In this document: one piece after another, positions 7,797 to 16,232 of the stretch | Layout: the number at the start of each line of letters is the position of its first letter | Numbering within the stretch: the first letter of the stretch is position 1 | Source of the DNA: an uncultured Nitratireductor sp. | GTDB lineage: Bacteria; Pseudomonadota; Alphaproteobacteria; Rhizobiales; Rhizobiaceae | DNA: 50,386 nt | Assembly: GCF_913053745.1 (NCBI RefSeq) | Contig: NZ_CAJXGF010000011.1 | Location: 1 to 50,386 of the forward strand | Direction of reading: 5' to 3' | The notes under the pieces: generated by a model | What the model was told of the DNA's origin: nothing | The model's input: the letters and a program-made list of their open reading frames with translations, nothing else | The model's database searches: none | Program-made: the position numbers and the translations under genes

Positions 7797-8897
7797 ATGA
7801 GCATGTCCGTCCGTCCCGAACCGAAGCCCGGTGTCATGGATATTGCCGCTTATGTGCCCGGCCGCGAGAGCGCTCCCGGTGCGACGAAGGTGTGGAAGCT
7901 TTCCTCGAACGAGTCCCCGCTCGGCCCGTCGCCGGCGGCCGTCGAAGCGATTTCCAACGCCATGGGGCATCTGGAGCTTTATCCGGACGGGTCGGCGTCC
8001 AAGCTGCGTGATGCGATTGCGGAGACGCACGGTCTGAACCCGGCCAATATCCTGTGCTCGAATGGGTCCGACGAGCTCCTGGGCCTGCTCGCGCAGACCT
8101 ATATCAAGCCGGGTGACGAAAGCATTTTCACCGAACACGGTTTTCTGGTCTACCGCATTCAGACCCTGGCCGCCGGCGGCACCCCGGTGGTGGTGAAAGA
8201 AAACAACGAGCGTGCGGATGTGGATGCGATCCTGGCGGCGGTGACGCCGAAGACGCGTGTCGTTTTCCTCGCCAATCCGAACAATCCGACGGGCACCTAC
8301 CTGCCGGTTGACGAGGTGCGCCGTCTGCAGGCAGGACTGCCGAAGGATGTGCTTCTCGTGCTCGATGCCGCCTATGCCGAGTATGTGCGTCGCAACGATT
8401 ACGAATCCGGCATCGAGCTGGTCTCTTCGAGCGAAAACGTCGTAATGACGCGCACATTCTCGAAGATTCATGGCATGGCGGCGCTGCGCATCGGCTGGAT
8501 GTATGCACCGGCCCATGTGGTGGATGCGGTGAACCGTGTACGCGGACCTTTCAACGTTAACGCGCTGGCGATTGAAGCGGGGGCGGCGGCAATCCGAGAC
8601 AAGGGACATATCGATCGCGCCATCGCGCACAACGAGACCTGGAGCGTCTGGCTGGTTGAGGAACTCGTGAAACTTGGCCTGCGCGTCACGCCGAGTGTCG
8701 GCAATTTCCTGCTGATCCACTTCCCCGAAAACGGTGGAAAATCTGCGGCGGATGCGGATGCCTTTCTAGGAACACGCGGCTATGTGCTGCGCCGGGTCGT
8801 GCCTTACGGTTTCCCCAATGCGCTGCGCCTGACCATCGGTCCGGAAGAGGCCAATCGCGGCGTTGTGGCCGCCCTCAAGGAATTCATGGAAGGCTGA
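7797..8897 (+). CDS. hisC: Histidinol-phosphate aminotransferase (PLP, class I/II)
   Basis: A 366-residue fold-type I PLP aminotransferase of the HisC group. Marks are [15 protein letters not shown] (about 34-48), the cofactor-phosphate segment NGSDELLG (about 86-93), [12 protein letters not shown] (about 160-171), DAAYAEYVR (about 188-196) and the PLP-binding lysine at about 223 in [15 protein letters not shown]. It normally makes histidinol phosphate, but it lies 3 bases ahead of an arogenate/prephenate dehydrogenase gene, and such HisC2 copies may instead (or also) transaminate aromatic precursors. The ATG follows AGGA by 7 bases. Confidence 0.88.
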   Translation: MSMSVRPEPKPGVMDIAAYVPGRESAPGATKVWKLSSNESPLGPSPAAVEAISNAMGHLELYPDGSASKLRDAIAETHGLNPANILCSNGSDELLGLLAQTYIKPGDESIFTEHGFLVYRIQTLAAGGTPVVVKENNERADVDAILAAVTPKTRVVFLANPNNPTGTYLPVDEVRRLQAGLPKDVLLVLDAAYAEYVRRNDYESGIELVSSSENVVMTRTFSKIHGMAALRIGWMYAPAHVVDAVNRVRGPFNVNALAIEAGAAAIRDKGHIDRAIAHNETWSVWLVEELVKLGLRVTPSVGNFLLIHFPENGGKSAADADAFLGTRGYVLRRVVPYGFPNALRLTIGPEEANRGVVAALKEFMEG

Positions 8898-8900
8898 ACT

Positions 8901-9836
8901 GTGTCCGACCCACTTTTCGACAAGGTCGCGCTGATCGGCATCGGCCTGATCGGTTCGTCACTGGCGCGCGCCATCCAGCATGCCGGGCTGGCGACCACTG
9001 TCGCGGTCTCCAGCCGCAGTGGCAAAACGCTCGCGAGAGCGGGTGAACTGAAACTGGGGGACGTCTATGAACAGAATGCAGCCGAGGCGGTGCGCGATGC
9101 GGATCTTGTGATCGTTTCTGTACCGGTCGGCGCATCGGCTGCCATGGCGCAGGCCATTGCGCCGGGGCTCAAGCCGGGGGCGATCGTCACCGACGTCGGA
9201 TCGACCAAGGCTTCAGTCATCGCGCAGATGCAGCCGCATCTGCCGGACAACGTGCATTTTATTCCCGGCCACCCCATCGCTGGCACCGAGGATTCCGGCC
9301 CGGATGCAGGTTTTGCCGATTTGTTCGAAGGACGCTGGTGTATTCTCACCCCGCTGCCTGATACGGATGCGGACGCGCTCGCGCGCTTGACCGCCTTCTG
9401 GGAAGGTTGTGGCGCCATGGTCGACAGGATGGATCCCGAGCATCACGACATGGTGCTGGCCATTGTTTCGCATCTGCCCCACATCATAGCCTACAACATC
9501 GTTGGCACAGCCGACGATCTGGAAGCTGTTACCAAATCGGAAGTCATCAAGTATTCGGCCTCCGGTTTCCGCGACTTCACGCGTCTGGCAGCCTCCGACC
9601 CGACTATGTGGCGGGACGTGTGCCTGCACAACAGCGATGCGATCCTGGAAATGCTGGCCCGTTTTTCGGAAGATCTTTCGGCGCTTCAGCGCGCAATCCG
9701 CTGGGGCGATGGAGAAAAGCTTTTCGAAATGTTCGAGCGCACGCGTGCGATCCGCCGCTCCATCATCGAAGCGGGGCAGGATATCGACGTGCCGGACTTC
9801 GGCCGCCACGCGTTGGCACATCCCGAAAAGACCTAG
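8901..9836 (+). CDS. tyrC: Prephenate/arogenate dehydrogenase
   Basis: A 311-residue NAD(P)-dependent dehydrogenase of the TyrA family, catalysing an oxidative decarboxylation that leads to tyrosine. It starts with GTG. A Rossmann motif GIGLIGSSLARAI is at about 13-25. The TyrA signature VGSTKASVI (about 100-108), PGHPIAGTEDSGPDAG (about 121-136) with its catalytic histidine, and the helical C-terminal dimerisation domain (SHLPHIIAYNIVG onward) are all present. There is no chorismate mutase or ACT domain, so it is a monofunctional cyclohexadienyl-type enzyme. Three bases separate it from hisC, implying one operon. Confidence 0.9.
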   Translation: MSDPLFDKVALIGIGLIGSSLARAIQHAGLATTVAVSSRSGKTLARAGELKLGDVYEQNAAEAVRDADLVIVSVPVGASAAMAQAIAPGLKPGAIVTDVGSTKASVIAQMQPHLPDNVHFIPGHPIAGTEDSGPDAGFADLFEGRWCILTPLPDTDADALARLTAFWEGCGAMVDRMDPEHHDMVLAIVSHLPHIIAYNIVGTADDLEAVTKSEVIKYSASGFRDFTRLAASDPTMWRDVCLHNSDAILEMLARFSEDLSALQRAIRWGDGEKLFEMFERTRAIRRSIIEAGQDIDVPDFGRHALAHPEKT

Positions 9837-9839
9837 AGC

Positions 9840-10835
9840 CTACTTTACCGGCGGCAATTTTCCGAGCGGTAGAAACCCAACGAAGATACGGCCCTGGCGG
9901 ATATTGACCGGCAGGGTCGGAGCGGAACCGAGATTGGCAAGCCCTGCCGTTATCCCGTCGATTTCGTTGCGTTTGTCCGGGAAGATTTGCCCGACGAGCT
10001 GCGCGATTTTCTGCGGTTCATTGACGGTGACGCGCAGCTCGGCATCGACCAGCCCGTTGTTATCGATCCGGATCGGACCGTTGAGGCTGATCCCGGCGCC
10101 GCCTTCCGCCGCCTTTATGTTGAGATTTTCGATGGTGCCCGAACGGCCGCTCAATCCCGGCGCGGCATTACCGACCAACGCCACGCCATCGTTCAACGTA
10201 ACGAGCAACTCACCGTCGAGGGCCGGCATCGCGGCGTCCCTTGTCAGCGTGGGATCGATCGACAGGCCCTGCGCGATGAGGGCGATATCCAGATCCGCTC
10301 CGTTCTGGCGGGTGTGTGCCTGAATGCTTTCGGCGCGCGCGATGGGTTGCCGGGCATCGTCGTCCAGTGTCAGCACGACCTTTTTTGCCTGGCTTGAGAT
10401 GCGTTCGGGCAGGCTTGCCGTCAGGTGCGCACTGATGCGCATATTGTCCCAATCGGCTTCGATGGCCGGCAAATAGGGAGTGGCGATGCGGGCCGGAGCG
10501 TCCAACTCGCCGACCGTGCGCATTGGCTGATAAACCTGTGCGGCGGAACGGAAGGCGCCGGCGCTGACGGACACGCCGTTCTCGGCATCCTCGAAAAAGA
10601 TGCTCCGGCAGAACAAACCTATCCGGAACGGGTAGCCGCGCGCCGTCGGCTCCTCGCAATTGACCCGCTGGTGACCGAGGTTGAGATCCTCTATCGCTGT
10701 GATGGTGCGCTGTTCCAGCGTATCGGCGGCATAGAACCAGCCAACTGTATAGGCCAGGATTGCCAGAACGATGAAGAGCGCGAACAGGAAGAAGCGACGG
10801 CTGAAGCTGCGTTTGGCGCGTTTTCTTGACGGCAT
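9840..10835 (-). CDS. DUF2125 domain protein, membrane-anchored
   Basis: A 331-residue protein with a basic N-terminus and one transmembrane segment (about 14-34), followed by a large beta-rich outside part typical of DUF2125. The YPFRIGLFCRSIFFED segment (about 69-84) is characteristic. The domain is restricted mostly to alphaproteobacteria, has no known function, and resembles the AsmA-like group of periplasmic barrel or bridge proteins. It ends 3 bases after the convergent tyrC stop and is divergent from the ChaC-like gene. Confidence 0.8.
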   Translation of the reverse strand: MPSRKRAKRSFSRRFFLFALFIVLAILAYTVGWFYAADTLEQRTITAIEDLNLGHQRVNCEEPTARGYPFRIGLFCRSIFFEDAENGVSVSAGAFRSAAQVYQPMRTVGELDAPARIATPYLPAIEADWDNMRISAHLTASLPERISSQAKKVVLTLDDDARQPIARAESIQAHTRQNGADLDIALIAQGLSIDPTLTRDAAMPALDGELLVTLNDGVALVGNAAPGLSGRSGTIENLNIKAAEGGAGISLNGPIRIDNNGLVDAELRVTVNEPQKIAQLVGQIFPDKRNEIDGITAGLANLGSAPTLPVNIRQGRIFVGFLPLGKLPPVK

Positions 10836-10910
10836 AAGGTCCTCCGGTTAACCCGTTCGTCTCCAGTGATGACGACACGGCAACACCCTTTCAAGCATTG
10901 GGCAGGCGAT

Positions 10911-11444
10911 ATGGACGATTTTTGGGTCTTTGGCTATGGATCGCTGATGTGGCGACCGGGTTTCGCGCATGTGGAGACCCGCAAAGCCAGGTTGCACGGA
11001 TATCGTCGCGCATTGTGCATCCATTCGCATGTGCATCGCGGCACGCCCGACCGGCCGGGGTTGGTTCTGGGGCTCGACCGGGGTGGTTCGTGCCTTGGTC
11101 TCGCCTTTCGCGTGCCGGGGGACCTCGAGGGAGAGGTGGTCGCCTATCTGCGCGAACGCGAGCTCGTCACGAACGTCTATCGAGAGCGCCGGGTCGGCAT
11201 TCGTCTGGAAGATGGCGCTCTGGTGACGGCGCTCACCTACGTGGTCGATCGCAGCCATGACCAGTACGCAGGCAGGCTCGATGTTGAACACGCCGCGCAA
11301 CAGGTCAGTGCGTCGGCGGGGCAATCGGGACCGAATGTCGATTATGTACGCAACACGGTCGAGCACCTGAAGGCACTCAGCATTCGCGATCACTGGCTGG
11401 AAGCCGTGGCCGCCCGTATCGCTAAAGCGGGCGACACTCTCTAG
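10911..11444 (+). CDS. ChaC-like gamma-glutamylcyclotransferase
   Basis: A 177-residue protein from the chosen ATG, starting directly at the family motif FWVFGYGSLMWRPGF (4-18), whose YGSL loop binds the gamma-glutamyl group. The HGYRRALCIHSHVHRGTPDRPG segment (about 29-50) is also typical of ChaC. Such enzymes cleave glutathione or gamma-glutamyl peptides to 5-oxoproline. An in-frame ATG at 10869 (or GTG at 10866) would add 14-15 unconserved residues; neither start has a strong ribosome-binding site. It converges with plsC with a 9-base gap. Confidence 0.82.
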   Translation: MDDFWVFGYGSLMWRPGFAHVETRKARLHGYRRALCIHSHVHRGTPDRPGLVLGLDRGGSCLGLAFRVPGDLEGEVVAYLRERELVTNVYRERRVGIRLEDGALVTALTYVVDRSHDQYAGRLDVEHAAQQVSASAGQSGPNVDYVRNTVEHLKALSIRDHWLEAVAARIAKAGDTL

Positions 11445-11453
11445 GTCTTCGCG

Positions 11454-12242
11454 CTAATGCTTCGGAATGCCCAACTGCCTCAAGCGGTTGCGGGCGGTTT
11501 CGGGCAACGGGGGCGGATTGGCAGAGGTTGCTGCTTCCACCAGCATTTCATCGCAGGCAGCCTCCGTCTCGTTCATCAGCCGCGTCTGAAACGCTTCACG
11601 CGAAAGGCCGGGTTCGATGGGTGGCAGAAATTTCGCGCGGATGACCCCTGGGTGGCGAAGAAATTTGCGACGCGGCCAGAAAAGTCCCGCGGCGTGTGCA
11701 ACAGGCACCACGGGAACGCCGAGCTGCGCGTAGAGCTCGACGATGCCATATTTGTAAGCCGGTTCGGCGCCCGGCGGACGGCGTGTGCCTTCCGGGTAGA
11801 TGATGAGCTGACGGTTATCCTTCATCAATTCATGGGCTGATTTGACCGCCTGTTTCAGCGCTTTGGTGCGGCTTCCGCGATTGATCGGGATCATGCGCAT
11901 CTTGGCTACATACCAGCCGAAGAAAGGGATCCAGACCAGTTCGCGTTTCAGGATGTAAAGCGCGTCAGGAATATTCGGCAGAAAGGCGATCGTGTCCCAG
12001 AAGGACTGATGCTTCGGCGCAATGATACACGGACCGTCCGGGAGGTTCTCCAGGCCTGTTATTTCCGAGCGGGCGCCGGTGATCACCTTCTGCAACCAGA
12101 GGCTTGAGGCGGCCCAGAATTTTGGGACGAACCAAGCTTTCTTTCGGGGCAACAAGAAGAAGATCGGTGTCCAGAACAGCATCTGAACAATCAGGTTCAG
12201 GTAAAAGACGGCATTGAAAACGGCGGAGCGGATAAAGAGCAT
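11454..12242 (-). CDS. plsC: 1-acyl-sn-glycerol-3-phosphate acyltransferase
   Basis: A 262-residue membrane enzyme that acylates lysophosphatidic acid to phosphatidic acid. An N-terminal hydrophobic segment (about 8-32) is followed by the acyltransferase motifs: HQSFWD at 78-83 (HX4D catalytic), the INRGSRTKAL block (about 120-129), EGTR at 151-154, and the VPVVPVAHAAG block (about 174-184). The ATG chosen drops 19 unconserved residues from a longer frame. It lies directly downstream of ydcF (69-base gap), and the genes ftsE-ftsX-ydcF-plsC form a leftward series seen in related genomes. Confidence 0.92.
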   Translation of the reverse strand: MLFIRSAVFNAVFYLNLIVQMLFWTPIFFLLPRKKAWFVPKFWAASSLWLQKVITGARSEITGLENLPDGPCIIAPKHQSFWDTIAFLPNIPDALYILKRELVWIPFFGWYVAKMRMIPINRGSRTKALKQAVKSAHELMKDNRQLIIYPEGTRRPPGAEPAYKYGIVELYAQLGVPVVPVAHAAGLFWPRRKFLRHPGVIRAKFLPPIEPGLSREAFQTRLMNETEAACDEMLVEAATSANPPPLPETARNRLRQLGIPKH

Positions 12243-12311
12243 GAAGATGGCCCGTTCGGTGTCATCCGAGGCTCTTACATCATGCTGGCGGCGAGGCAAA
12301 GCGCTCGCGGA

Positions 12312-13028
12312 TCAGTCCTGGCGCACCGTGGCCTTGGTGATCTCCGCTGGCCCGTTGGCAGGCGTATTGCGGGGGAGGGGAACGACCTCGCGGACGAGCG
12401 CGCCGACATATTTCGTATACTCGGTGGCAAGCACCCGCAGCGCGTCGGGTTTGGCGAGCCAGGCCCCGTTGTCCAGCGGCGTGTTGACCACAGGATATGG
12501 ATGGACTTTCGAATAAGGAAGAAGCCGGCGCATTTCCAGAAGACTGCGTGGCATATGATAGTTGTTGGTCACGAGGATGATACTGTCATATGCATTTGCT
12601 CGCACCCATTTGGCGCTTTCCTCGGCGTTTCCGATTGTATCGAGAGCCGCATGGTCGATGTCGACGCAGCAATCGAAAAGCTCGGCCTCGCTGCCGGTGG
12701 CGATGCGCAGATCGTCGGCCCTGGCGACAGGATTGACACCGCTGATTAACAGGCGTTTGCCTTTTCCGGCCTTTAGAAGGCTGACGGCGGCGTCGATGCG
12801 CGATTGTCCACCCGTCAGTACGATAATTCCGTCGGCATCGTCCACGTCGCGTGGAACCGACAGATGGCCGATATGATCGGCAAACAGTCCGAACCCGGCA
12901 ATGAAGGCGAACGCCGCCAGAACACACACCAGCAAGGAGGGGCCGATCAGGCGGCGCACACCCGATCGCCCGCCGCGTCGGGGCGGCTTTCCCTTGCCGC
13001 CAAGGCTGTGCCGGTGTTCTCGTTTCAT
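12312..13028 (-). CDS. YdcF/DUF218 (SanA/ElyC-like) membrane protein
   Basis: A 238-residue protein. A strongly basic N-terminus (about 1-25) precedes one membrane segment (about 28-49), then a DUF218 domain with GIIVLTGGQSRIDAAVSLLK (about 68-87), GKRLLISGV (about 91-99) and ILVTNNYHMPRS (about 151-162). The family includes SanA and ElyC, which act in envelope integrity or the undecaprenyl-carrier economy; the precise role of this member is unknown. It follows ftsX on the same strand with an 81-base gap that holds a 13-bp palindrome close to the start. The upstream in-frame TTG is less likely as a start. Confidence 0.82.
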   Translation of the reverse strand: MKREHRHSLGGKGKPPRRGGRSGVRRLIGPSLLVCVLAAFAFIAGFGLFADHIGHLSVPRDVDDADGIIVLTGGQSRIDAAVSLLKAGKGKRLLISGVNPVARADDLRIATGSEAELFDCCVDIDHAALDTIGNAEESAKWVRANAYDSIILVTNNYHMPRSLLEMRRLLPYSKVHPYPVVNTPLDNGAWLAKPDALRVLATEYTKYVGALVREVVPLPRNTPANGPAEITKATVRQD

Positions 13029-13042
13029 GCTGCGATCGTTAA

Positions 13043-13055
13043 CCGCAAATTGCGG
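13043..13055. promoter_or_regulatory. 13-bp palindrome upstream of ydcF
   Basis: CCGCAA-A-TTGCGG is a perfect 6+1+6 palindrome ending 15 bases before the ydcF ATG, next to a GTTAAC hexamer (13038-13043). A protein-binding site is possible; no matching regulator is assigned. Confidence 0.25.
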
Positions 13056-13109
13056 CAATGGATAGTCGGCGGGGCGCTGGTGAACAAGACAATAGCCGTT
13101 GTCGAATCG

Positions 13110-14099
13110 TTACATACTGTCGGGATGGGTGCTGTCGACGTTCTTCAGGTAGGACAAGACGGTGACATGCGTGGTGGCGGCAGTCAGCACGGCGATGACG
13201 ATGACGATTGCGCCGACCCCGATATAACCCGATGGGCCTATTGCGAAATTGCCGAACAGGGCCGTCGCCTGATCCGCTTCGGGCGTTGCCATGTTGCGGG
13301 ACGACCACCAATAGAATCCGATAAAAACCAGGATTGCACCGATTCCGCCCGCGGCGGCGCCCTTCATGCCGGCAAGCAGGAAGTGTCGACGGAACTGGGA
13401 TGCGATAAAGGGTGCTTCCGCGCCAACGAAATGCAACACTTCGATGATGTGGCCATTGCCGGCCATGGCCCCGCGTGTGGCGAAAATGACGGTCAGCGCT
13501 GTGGCCGAAAGCATCAGCGCAAGCGCTGACATTCCGATGGTTACCGTGGTCCGTGCCATGGCAACCAGCCGATCGACCCAGGTGCGGTGATCGTCCAGTG
13601 TCGCGTTGGCGACAGTCTCTTCGAGCTCGGCGCGCATGGCCGCAAAATCGGGCCGTGACATCGGGTCGATGGTGACGATCACGAGACGAGGGACGGGCAG
13701 GCTTTCGATGTCGAGGCCGGTGCCGAGCCATGGCTCCAGAAGACGCGCGGTGGCCTGCGCATCGACAACGCTGGCGTCGATAACGCCGCTATAGCCGGCG
13801 GCTATGTCACGCGCCCGGGTGAGGGCAGCCGCCATGTCGAGCCCTTCCTCGGGCTTGATCTGGATGGTCGCTTCTCGGGCGATTTGCGTTTGCCAGGTTG
13901 CGGCCGTATCGCGCACCAGCGTTACCGCGCCCAGTGTCAGGCAGGAAAGGAAGGTCATGATCGCGATGACCAGCACCATGGCGCGACCGGCCACATTGTC
14001 CGGCGGGACGATTGGCATCTGCTTTCGCGCTACCGCGCCCCGTGCGCTGGAACTCAGGCGGGCACCAAGATTCTTCAGGAGGCGGGTGGTCTCAGTCAT
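13110..14099 (-). CDS. ftsX: Cell-division ABC transporter permease FtsX
   Basis: A 329-residue FtsX-type permease with the four expected membrane segments: one near 40-60 after a basic cytoplasmic tail, a large periplasmic loop (about 62-180), then three C-terminal segments (about 195-220, 240-265 and 295-315). FtsEX couples ATP hydrolysis to septal peptidoglycan hydrolase activation. Its ATG overlaps the end of ftsE by 8 bases (ATGACTGA), so the two are translationally coupled. Sequence identity in this family is low, but the architecture and partner gene settle it. Confidence 0.92.
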   Translation of the reverse strand: MTETTRLLKNLGARLSSSARGAVARKQMPIVPPDNVAGRAMVLVIAIMTFLSCLTLGAVTLVRDTAATWQTQIAREATIQIKPEEGLDMAAALTRARDIAAGYSGVIDASVVDAQATARLLEPWLGTGLDIESLPVPRLVIVTIDPMSRPDFAAMRAELEETVANATLDDHRTWVDRLVAMARTTVTIGMSALALMLSATALTVIFATRGAMAGNGHIIEVLHFVGAEAPFIASQFRRHFLLAGMKGAAAGGIGAILVFIGFYWWSSRNMATPEADQATALFGNFAIGPSGYIGVGAIVIVIAVLTAATTHVTVLSYLKNVDSTHPDSM

Positions 14100-14751
14100 A
14101 GATTTCCAACCTCCCGCCCGACAGCACCATGCGGCGCGCATCCACCTGATCCATCAAGCCGAGATCGTGGGTGGCGATGACGACCGCGGTGCCAAGCCGA
14201 TTCAATTCGAGCAGCAATCGAAGCAGGCGGCGGGCGAGTTGCGGATCGACATTGCCGGTCGGTTCGTCGGCGAGCAGGATGCGCGGCTGTTCGATCAGTG
14301 CACGGGCTATGGCGGCACGCTGTTTCTCGCCGCCTGAAAGGATCGGCGGTAGCACATGCATGCGCTCGCCTAGGCCCACCCACTTCAAAAGCTCGATCAC
14401 GTCGCCGCGATAAGTGGATTCCTCGCGGCCGCGCACGCGCAAGGGAAGGGCCACGTTCTCGTAAGTGGTAAGGTGATCGAGCAGGCGGAAATCCTGAAAT
14501 ACGACGCCGATGTTGCGTCGTAGCAGCGGTAGCTCCGTGCGGGTGATCTTGGAACGATCCTTGCCGAAAATGGTGATGAGACCGCGTGTGGGTTTCAGCG
14601 ACATGAAAAGCAGGCGCAGGAGCGTCGTCTTGCCGGCCCCCGATGGACCGCTCAGGAATTGGAACGACCTTTCCGGCAAGTGGAAAGAGACATCGCGGAG
14701 GATCTCCGGACCCATCCCATATCTATGGCCGACATTTTCAAATCGAATCAC
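14092..14751 (-). CDS. ftsE: Cell-division ATP-binding protein FtsE
   Basis: A 219-residue ABC ATPase. Walker A GPSGAGKT is at 35-42, the Q-loop at VVFQDFRLL (83-91), the signature LSGGEKQ at 138-144 and Walker B ILLADEP at 158-164, followed by the H-loop ATHDL (about 191-195). I chose the GTG that yields MIRFENVGHRYG, the usual FtsE start; a longer in-frame ATG start adds 20 unconserved residues. The upstream region carries a CtrA-type box 70 bases from the start, suggesting cell-cycle control. Confidence 0.93.
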   Translation of the reverse strand: MIRFENVGHRYGMGPEILRDVSFHLPERSFQFLSGPSGAGKTTLLRLLFMSLKPTRGLITIFGKDRSKITRTELPLLRRNIGVVFQDFRLLDHLTTYENVALPLRVRGREESTYRGDVIELLKWVGLGERMHVLPPILSGGEKQRAAIARALIEQPRILLADEPTGNVDPQLARRLLRLLLELNRLGTAVVIATHDLGLMDQVDARRMVLSGGRLEIYD

Positions 14752-14820
14752 GAGGAACCTGCGTTCTGTGAGTGGCGGACGCTGCCTGGACGCATTCTGC
14801 CAGACCATCAACCCGCATGG

Positions 14821-14836
14821 TTAATAGCAAGTTAAC
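14821..14836. promoter_or_regulatory. CtrA binding box (TTAA-N7-TTAAC)
   Basis: TTAATAGCAAGTTAAC fits the CtrA consensus TTAA-N7-TTAAC exactly. It lies between divergent ftsE (70 bases away) and the membrane protein gene at 14920 (83 bases away). A second half-site TTAACCAT (14866-14873) forms, with ATGGTTAAT at 14817-14825, a perfect 9-bp inverted repeat. CtrA is the master cell-cycle response regulator of alphaproteobacteria. Binding is inferred. Confidence 0.7.
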
Positions 14837-14919
14837 TCCTGCTTGATAGGCGTGATGTCGAAGCATTAACCATTTCCATTTACCTCGGAAAGGCGGATCA
14901 CGAAAGGACAGTCTGCCGC

Positions 14920-15552
14920 ATGAGGCACTCCGACAACGCACGCCTGGTTTCGGGCGAAATCATGATGCCGGACGGGAAGGACGGTGCGCCGCGCCGGGGC
15001 GCGGTTTCGCATGATGCGATCGATGTGGAATTCGAAACGATTGGTCCGGCGGAAGAGGCGGATGCCGGTCCGTGCTCCGCATTTCTGGGTGGCGGTGCCG
15101 TCTCGGGGCTCGACCTGCTGAAGCCAGGCGGGCGGACGCAAGGCAAGAAGCCTGCTCGCGCGGGGCCGCTTTTCTGGGTGTTCGGCGTGACTCTCATCGC
15201 CGGTGCTTTCTGGGTTTCCGGCGGTCACAGCCTTGTGGGCGCGACGGATAGGCACGCACGCGACACGCCGTTTCAGATTCTGCGCCTTGTGGATGTGACA
15301 TCGCGGGTGGAGCGGCAGGGTTCGAACGCCGTGCTTGTCGTCGACGGTACGGCGCTCAACAGTGGCGGAAAAAGCGTTGCTTTGCCCTCCATCTCTATCA
15401 ATGTCTTGACAGAAAACGGCTCGACAACGCGATATTTTTTGGGGACAACCGGTCAGCACCTCGGCCCCGGAGCGCGCTTTCCCTTCTCCAGCAGGCTCGT
15501 CGCGCCTAGGGAAGGGGTCAAGTCCGTCTCTGTGACGTTTCGTTCGTCGTAG
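14920..15552 (+). CDS. Single-pass membrane protein of unknown function (DUF3426/FxLYD-like C-terminus)
   Basis: A 210-residue protein I do not firmly recognise. Residues 1-80 are polar and probably disordered, rich in Asp, Gly and Pro. A membrane segment lies near 87-107 (WVFGVTLIAGAFWV). The outside part (about 115-210) is beta-rich, with ALNSGGKSVALPSISINVL (about 148-166), the look of a DUF3426/FxLYD fold. Genes at this position upstream of hpt in relatives often encode an N-terminal zinc ribbon; here there are no paired cysteines (only one Cys), so the ribbon is absent. ATG follows AAAGGA by about 11 bases. It shares its promoter region and a CtrA box with ftsE. Confidence 0.65.
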   Translation: MRHSDNARLVSGEIMMPDGKDGAPRRGAVSHDAIDVEFETIGPAEEADAGPCSAFLGGGAVSGLDLLKPGGRTQGKKPARAGPLFWVFGVTLIAGAFWVSGGHSLVGATDRHARDTPFQILRLVDVTSRVERQGSNAVLVVDGTALNSGGKSVALPSISINVLTENGSTTRYFLGTTGQHLGPGARFPFSSRLVAPREGVKSVSVTFRSS

Positions 15553-15618
15553 ATCATCTCGTTTATGCGGGTCCGGGAGAAAAGATCTCCGGAGCCGCCC
15601 TGACAGGAGTCGCCGCCC

Positions 15619-16161
15619 ATGCCTGTTGTCCGTGGCAAGGAGATCGAGGTTTTGTTTTCGGCCTCGACCATCGCCAGGCGCAATCTGGAACTCGCCAAGG
15701 ATATCGCTTCGCGCGAGTATGACGACCTCCTGGTCATTTCCGTTCTCAAGGGATCGTTCATTTTTGCCGCCGATCTGATCCGCGCCATGCATGATGTCGG
15801 TATCTCGCCGGAAGTGGAGTTCATCATGATTTCCAGCTATGGCAGCGGTACGGAAAGTGGGGAGATCAAGGTGTTGCGCGATATCGACAACGACGTGACC
15901 GGTCGCGACGTTCTCTTGATTGACGACATCCTGGAATCGGGCAAGACACTGAAGCACACCCGCACACTGATGCTTTCACGCGGTGCGAAGTCGGTTTCCA
16001 TCGCCGTTCTGCTCGACAAGCATTCGCGCAGGCAAACCGAGGTCGATGCCGATTTTGTGGGTTTCGAGTGTCCCGATTATTTCGTTGTCGGGTATGGAAT
16101 GGATGTGGCCCACGCTTTTCGCGAACTGCCCTTCGTCGGCGTCGTCAAGGACGATGCTTGA
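15619..16161 (+). CDS. hpt: Hypoxanthine phosphoribosyltransferase
   Basis: A 180-residue purine-salvage enzyme converting hypoxanthine (and usually guanine) with PRPP to the nucleotide. Marks are ISVLKGSFIF (40-49), the acidic-loop region YGSGTESGEIKVLRDID (74-90) and the PRPP-binding loop VLLIDDILESGKT (98-110), with the base-binding VGFECPDYFVVGYGMD near the C-terminus. It lies 66 bases after the membrane protein gene and 71 bases before cpdR, an order seen in other Hyphomicrobiales. Confidence 0.95.
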   Translation: MPVVRGKEIEVLFSASTIARRNLELAKDIASREYDDLLVISVLKGSFIFAADLIRAMHDVGISPEVEFIMISSYGSGTESGEIKVLRDIDNDVTGRDVLLIDDILESGKTLKHTRTLMLSRGAKSVSIAVLLDKHSRRQTEVDADFVGFECPDYFVVGYGMDVAHAFRELPFVGVVKDDA

Positions 16162-16232
16162 TCAGCACACATTTGAAGAATCTGAGACCGGCGCGTTTAC
16201 CTAAGTGTAATCGGATCAGGCGAAAAAAGGCC

